A stretch of 64,000 nucleotides of DNA from Paragyromitra xinjiangensis (Eukaryota > Ascomycota > Pezizomycetes > Pezizales > Discinaceae): positions 124,001-188,000 of the forward strand of contig JBCAMK010000021.1 of NCBI GenBank assembly GCA_038503065.1. Reading direction: 5' to 3'. Shown here one piece after another: positions 59,769 through 64,000 of this stretch (positions are counted from its first letter, which is position 1; the number at the start of each line of letters is the position of its first letter). The position numbers were made by a program, and so were the translations under genes. The notes beneath the pieces were generated by a model, which worked only from the letters and a program-made list of their open reading frames with translations, searched no databases and was not told the origin of the DNA.

Positions 59769-61013
59769 CCCACACGCTTTTTTATATTCATAATTTTATT
59801 GATTTCCGGGTACAAGAATATCGCATGCAACAAAGGTTATGGCGTGAACAAAAAAACCCTTCCCCTAACCGTTACCCTGAACAAAAGAAACAACATCGTT
59901 ATTAGCTATGGTCTACCACCAACTGCACATCTCCTTACAGAGCAGACGACAACATGTACATTGTAGAAGAAAAAGAATCGAAATAAACAAAAGGCTAGAA
60001 AAGTTATAGTGATTATGGTCCGCTACCAACTGCACACCTCCTTCCAGAGTAGACGACAATAATGACCAAAGTGCCCCTCCACAGAAAGGAGAAAGGGGAC
60101 ATCCCATCATGGGTACGTGCCGAGGCGATAACCGGTCGCACGCGGTAGGGAAATTTCTCTCTGATTTATGAGACCCGGATTGTAGGAGGAGGGCTGTAAA
60201 CTGTCCAAGTAGAGGTCGGCATGACTAGTCTTGGTAAAATGAAGCCGAAGAAAAGTCTTTATTGAAGAGGATACCGTGGAAACTCGGAAAATTCGTTATC
60301 TCCGCAATCCACGCGGTAGGGGTAAGCAAGAGCGGCTCTACGTTTTTTGAAGCTGCAATTGGAGCTTTCTTTGAATAGCTACATGTTCTATAGAGGTAAT
60401 CAAAGCGTTAGCCAAAATAACCAGTAAAACCATCTACCCACCCACCACATAGATTGCAGAGATAACGGATTATTCGAGTTTTTACGGAAGTACTCAGGGA
60501 AGATATTCTAGCTGATGCAGCATTAATGGTTCTCGCCTACAGTGCATGTAGAGTACGGCAAAAAAGATCGAGAAACATGAAACTTGAGGTTCAAGGCTAT
60601 ACTTTCCTTCAGTTTCGGCTTATCACAGCTGTGGCCCAAACCTCCACTCTTTCAGGATTAAGCATTGCACATCACACCAGCCTTGCCTTGAAGCACAGCG
60701 AAAACTGGGCACCAACCGCCATAAACATGGCCAGCGCAGATCTTCTTACACCGGCCCCTGGTTCTCCAGGGGGCGCTATGTGCTTCTATCATCGTAAGCA
60801 AGCGGCCCCACCTTCACTGCAAGGCTGGTACAATACGAAGGGTGCATAGAAGTGATGTGCACCACTAGCCCTCAACAACGAAGTCAGGGTAAGGTCAACT
60901 AAAGGATGAAGGCTCTGTTCCTGGCGAGAATTATTAACTACTTGCCGTATGCATGCCGGCGCCCATCAACGTCATTTGGCCAAGTTTCGCCTAAAAGGCA
61001 ATCCTGTAGAGTA
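59769..61013. other. Gene-free spacer with a short direct repeat
   Basis: No supported gene; the ORF at 60526-60849 has no recognisable features. A 46-bp direct repeat occurs at 59907-59952 and 60014-60059 (six mismatches, core ACCAACTGCACA). Confidence 0.45.
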
Positions 61014-61238
61014 CAGCCGCGTCCCGAAAGTCTTTGCACCCCCTCCATCACTACCAAGCTTGGCTGCCGACGGATTGGGCTGTAGTTCCTGCAAAAGACC
61101 ATATAAAGCGGTAAGATTTCATTTAGTATGTCATTATTTGTACCCATATTCTCTTTCTGCTCGCCGTCCTCCAGCTTGCTTCAGAATCATTTCACTGTAG
61201 TGTCTTCTTGGGGTGCGAAGACTTTTAGGACGCGGCTG
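61014..61238. mobile_element. 225-bp MITE with TA target duplication
   Basis: Ends CAGCCGCGTCC...CTTTGCACCCC at 61014-61042 and the inverted copy at 61210-61238, about 29 bp with three mismatches, all transitions. TA flanks both ends (61012-61013, 61239-61240). There is no ORF. The CAG...CTG termini at TA fit a mariner/pogo-type non-autonomous element. Confidence 0.8.
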
Positions 61239-61378
61239 TACAGTTGCGCCTAACGAGTTGCTGCGCATTGCGGACCCGCTCCCCGCACAGCGCGGCGCCC
61301 CTGCTTCGCCGTGCCTCCTGCAGCTGGATCGTGCCGGTGCGGTGGGAGGCGTACTCTACTGTTGTTGCATTGAGCAAT

Positions 61379-61530
61379 AGAGTAGTGGAGGGGATCGCGA
61401 GGCAGAGAGTATACAGTAACGAGGCTTGATAGGCTTGGCTAACAAATTGATCTCCATTAGGTGGCGAAATATTGAGTTTGTGAGCTAAGCCCCGATATAC
61501 CCTCTGCCTCACGATCCCCTCTACTGCTCT
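61379..61530. repeat. 152-bp inverted repeat, probable MITE
   Basis: 35-bp arms (61379-61413, 61496-61530) share GGAGGGGATCGCGAGGCAGA with four mismatches, all transitions. There is no coding content. Confidence 0.7.
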
Positions 61531-62699
61531 AATGGCGAAACACGATGCTTTCCTGTTTGTTGATATTGGACGCAACCGTAGTGGACAAACCCGAACTTCC
61601 GATCTATCACTACCAACAGGACCTAGTTCAATGATCACCTTTCACAATAACATTGTAAAAATTAGCAAAATATCTTCCAATATACCAGGCCATAATGGCC
61701 CTGCAAAAAAAAAAAAACATCGTTTTTTCCGTTATTCCTAGAGTTGCGACCGTAGGGCTAGACTAAACTAGTATAAGTGGCCGCTCTTTTGGTACCGGTG
61801 CGGCTTATGGTTGTCATGACATATCATTTCCCCTCTAGGGATCTGAAGGGCTTCAGGTATCGATATCTAGAAGAGGGTGGGTAACACGGGTCTGCAGCAG
61901 TTCATATAATTGCGTAGAGCCCTCTCTTCCGCAACGGCGTGGATCAACCCACTTCCGCTGCTCGTCCTTTCTGCAACTTTGTGGGTTAACGTACCTCACT
62001 TTTTACGCAGCTGCGCAGGATTCTCGCCTGACTAGGAACTCGTACGCCTAGGGCCTATCAGCTGTGCCCGCGAGGGAATATGATCAAATAACCACAATCC
62101 TCTTCAACGCAAAATCCCATGGGTGGTAAAATTAGTTATGTGTTATACAGTTTAGTGTTATAACGTTAAGTGAATGATTATAGAGAAGTATTCATGTTTT
62201 ACAATGATTACATGTGTTTAAGGCTACAGACAGGAAAATTAAATTTCTGTAGAGTGGAATCTTTACCTAACATGGTAATTGGTACGTAGCTAACTGATTA
62301 TGAGCAATTAGAGAGGTATTTTATGGAAGCCAATTTGAGACATTTGTGTCAAGTATAACAGATACTAAGTTTGTAGGATACTAATGCAGTCTTTGACTCG
62401 AGCTCTACGTGGTCGAACTCGCGTGCACGTGTATGCAGGGTTGTACACATTTACAAATAATCTGTCGCAAGAAAAGGGTGAGAAAGTGGGGGATATCTCA
62501 TGGGTTCTATCAAAAGATGTAACTGCGCCGTGCCCTGCCTTTGCTAATTATCATCCTACTCGTACCGCGGCTATGAAGTGTTCTGTAGCATGCGCATCTG
62601 CATTCTCTTTACCAGATCGTCAGATTGCTGTGATGCTCCTAGATTTTGTAGGTAGCCACTACCCATCAGTTAGTCTAATTTTGAGTAGAAGAACTTGAA
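61531..62699. other. Gene-free spacer
   Basis: AT-rich sequence 3' of the hydrolase gene. A 104-codon ORF at 62384-62698 has no recognisable domain. I looked on the minus strand for a NACHT-coding continuation of the hydrolase gene and saw none. Confidence 0.45.
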
Positions 62700-63895
62700 G
62701 CGAACTTACCTGGGCAAACTATCAAGCGCTGCCTCTGTGTTCTTCAACCTATTCGTCTCTTCTAGAATCTTTTCTGCAGTAACCGTGATCCGCTGCAGCA
62801 CAGTTCCAATCTCAGGTTCATCAAGAGAGTCGAATTTGCAGATCGTGCGGTGGTTTCTATCAAGGCCAACAGGACGTTCCCCTGGCAGATTCATTCTTGC
62901 AGAACCATCATCAACAACCTAATGGTCATATTTTATAAGTTAGTTACATTTAATACTCTAGAGACTGAACCTGGGGAGATGTTTCGTACCAGAACTCCTT
63001 TTAATGACTCGGTCTCAAAGAAAGTTGTAATTTGAAGATTAGCCGCTTTATCGATAAAATCGATGGCAAGGTCCTTTAATTCCGGTGACCAAGTCTGTAA
63101 GTCCTTGGTAGCCTTAGATGGCCCTACAAAGCCAAGGCTTGATGAGACTTTTCCGAGTAAAGTAGCCCACTTTGCTAGGTCTGAACCACCATGAGGGGTA
63201 CCAAAGAAGAGTATGGCTTTCGTGCTTTCGATGATGTTTTCGTATTGAGTATGCCTAGCGTGGGCAACGTTGAGTGCCTTCAGGTAGTAAATTAGTTCTA
63301 GTGATCCCTCACCGCCAGAATGTCTTTGATACCTTTTTGATAACAAGTCCACCTAATGAATGACCTATAAAAATAATTGGACGGTATTTCTGGATTGAAG
63401 GTTAGCGGTTGGCCCAAATTTTAGATGGGATTAGTTACTCCTGTTGGCTTTCTCCGCTCCGAATCATCTGTCAGGTGGTTGAGGAGTTGCTCAGCGAAAT
63501 TGTGCATTCTTTTAGCGTTGGAAGCTGCATTTTCGATGAAAATAGTTGAATCGTATCCAAATGTTAGGACACGAACATCCACTCCCTCCTCCTTGAGGCT
63601 ATCCGGGAGAAAATCTCGAAGCCACAGCTTTTGAGACTTTTTACCCGTCCAGGTCGAATATGAATCTCCTCCAAGTCCGTGAACAGCGACGATACTGAGC
63701 AAGGAGGTTAGCGACCTGCAATCCAGGAACCTATAGAGTATTACTCAATCTGAGCCTGACTCCTAGATCCTTTCCTTGGATATAATTGGTGAAATCCTAG
63801 TGTATTTTTCTAAAACTCGGACAGTTTTGATTAGAGAAATTAATAGATATTAGTGCTGGAGTTACATGCCGGTATGAGGACTTCGAAATGCGCAT
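62700..63895 (-). CDS. Alpha/beta-hydrolase NLR effector domain protein, apparently truncated
   Basis: The proposed start is ATG at 63895 (MRISKSSYRH), followed by an exon KNTLGFHQLYPRKGSRSQAQ that joins in phase to DIVAVHGLGGDSYSTWTGKK. Further exons give YRPIIFIGHSLGGLVIKK (nucleophile Ser in GHSLGG), then ALNVAHARHTQYENIIESTK with ILFFGTPHGGSDLAKW. The final part, VVDDGSARMNLPGERPVGLD, runs on to EETNRLKNTEAALDSLPR at about 62709. This is the SesB/PGAP1-like lipase domain that forms the N-terminus of many fungal NLRs, up to the linker that normally leads into NB-ARC or NACHT. A GTAAGT donor follows LPR, but no NTPase or repeat domain was found downstream. It is either a stand-alone paralogue or a remnant. 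The two 5' exons are less certain than the core. Confidence 0.75.
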
Positions 63896-64000
63896 CGTCG
63901 GTTGGGGGGGAGCTAATTTCCGATGTTGTAGGGGCTGATTTACGCTTTTCTTTCTGGTGTCTTCCGAATCCGAGTGTCATTTGAGCGAGATTTTCTGGGC

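Noticed and set aside
62384..62698. 104-codon plus-strand ORF
   Set aside because: Starts with ATG but has no recognisable domain, splice context or leader; may be chance.

Overview
The window looks like a chromosomal segment of a filamentous ascomycete (Pezizomycotina). Genes are split by short introns of about 50-80 bp with GT...AG ends and CTAAC/CTAAT-type branch points. Core eukaryotic genes (ATG2, NUP85) occur with families typical of these fungi: a STAND/NLR-type patatin-NACHT-TPR protein, an F-box/ankyrin protein, a secreted proteinase K-like protease, an alcohol-oxidase-like GMC enzyme and Fot1/pogo transposons. The class cannot be fixed from the sequence alone. I had no alignment tools, so gene models are hand-spliced and checked by reading frame.

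Layout. 1-4 kb: 5' part of a secreted carboxylesterase running off the left edge, then an F-box/ankyrin gene whose 3' ankyrin repeats have decayed through frameshifts and stops. 5-10.6 kb: a large NLR-like gene that splices a patatin phospholipase domain onto a NACHT NTPase and a long TPR array. 10.9-28 kb: a transposon-built accessory block. It holds a small TA-flanked inverted-repeat element (itself carrying a 58-bp insertion) and two adjacent elements of one inverted-repeat family (13868-19224 and 19245-27978). Both of these start TACGGSGGC, each is flanked by its own 6-bp target duplication (GGTTAG and CTGCCC), and both carry the same retroviral-integrase-like gene. The first element is further interrupted by a solo LTR and a Fot1/pogo element. 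The second carries several unrecognised genes and two large minisatellites. 29.5-38.2 kb: host genes resume with a subtilisin-like protease, an alcohol-oxidase-like GMC enzyme and a multi-pass membrane protein. 38.2-47 kb is gene-poor, with a mariner remnant and small repeats. 47.2-57.1 kb: ATG2 and NUP85, divergently transcribed from a shared 0.7-kb spacer. 57-64 kb: gene-poor sequence with several miniature inverted-repeat elements, ending in an alpha/beta-hydrolase gene of the type found at the N-terminus of fungal NLRs, here apparently truncated.

The most promising novelty is the 8.7-kb element at 19245-27978 and its 5.4-kb neighbour. They combine an integrase-type DDE recombinase (with a Clr5-like N-terminal HTH), 6-bp target duplications and conserved terminal inverted repeats; the larger one also has a set of accessory ORFs I cannot assign to any family. 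Three loci fit allorecognition or innate-immunity gene families (ankyrin, patatin-NACHT-TPR, alpha/beta-hydrolase), and two of them show decay or truncation, as expected of a fast-evolving accessory neighbourhood.
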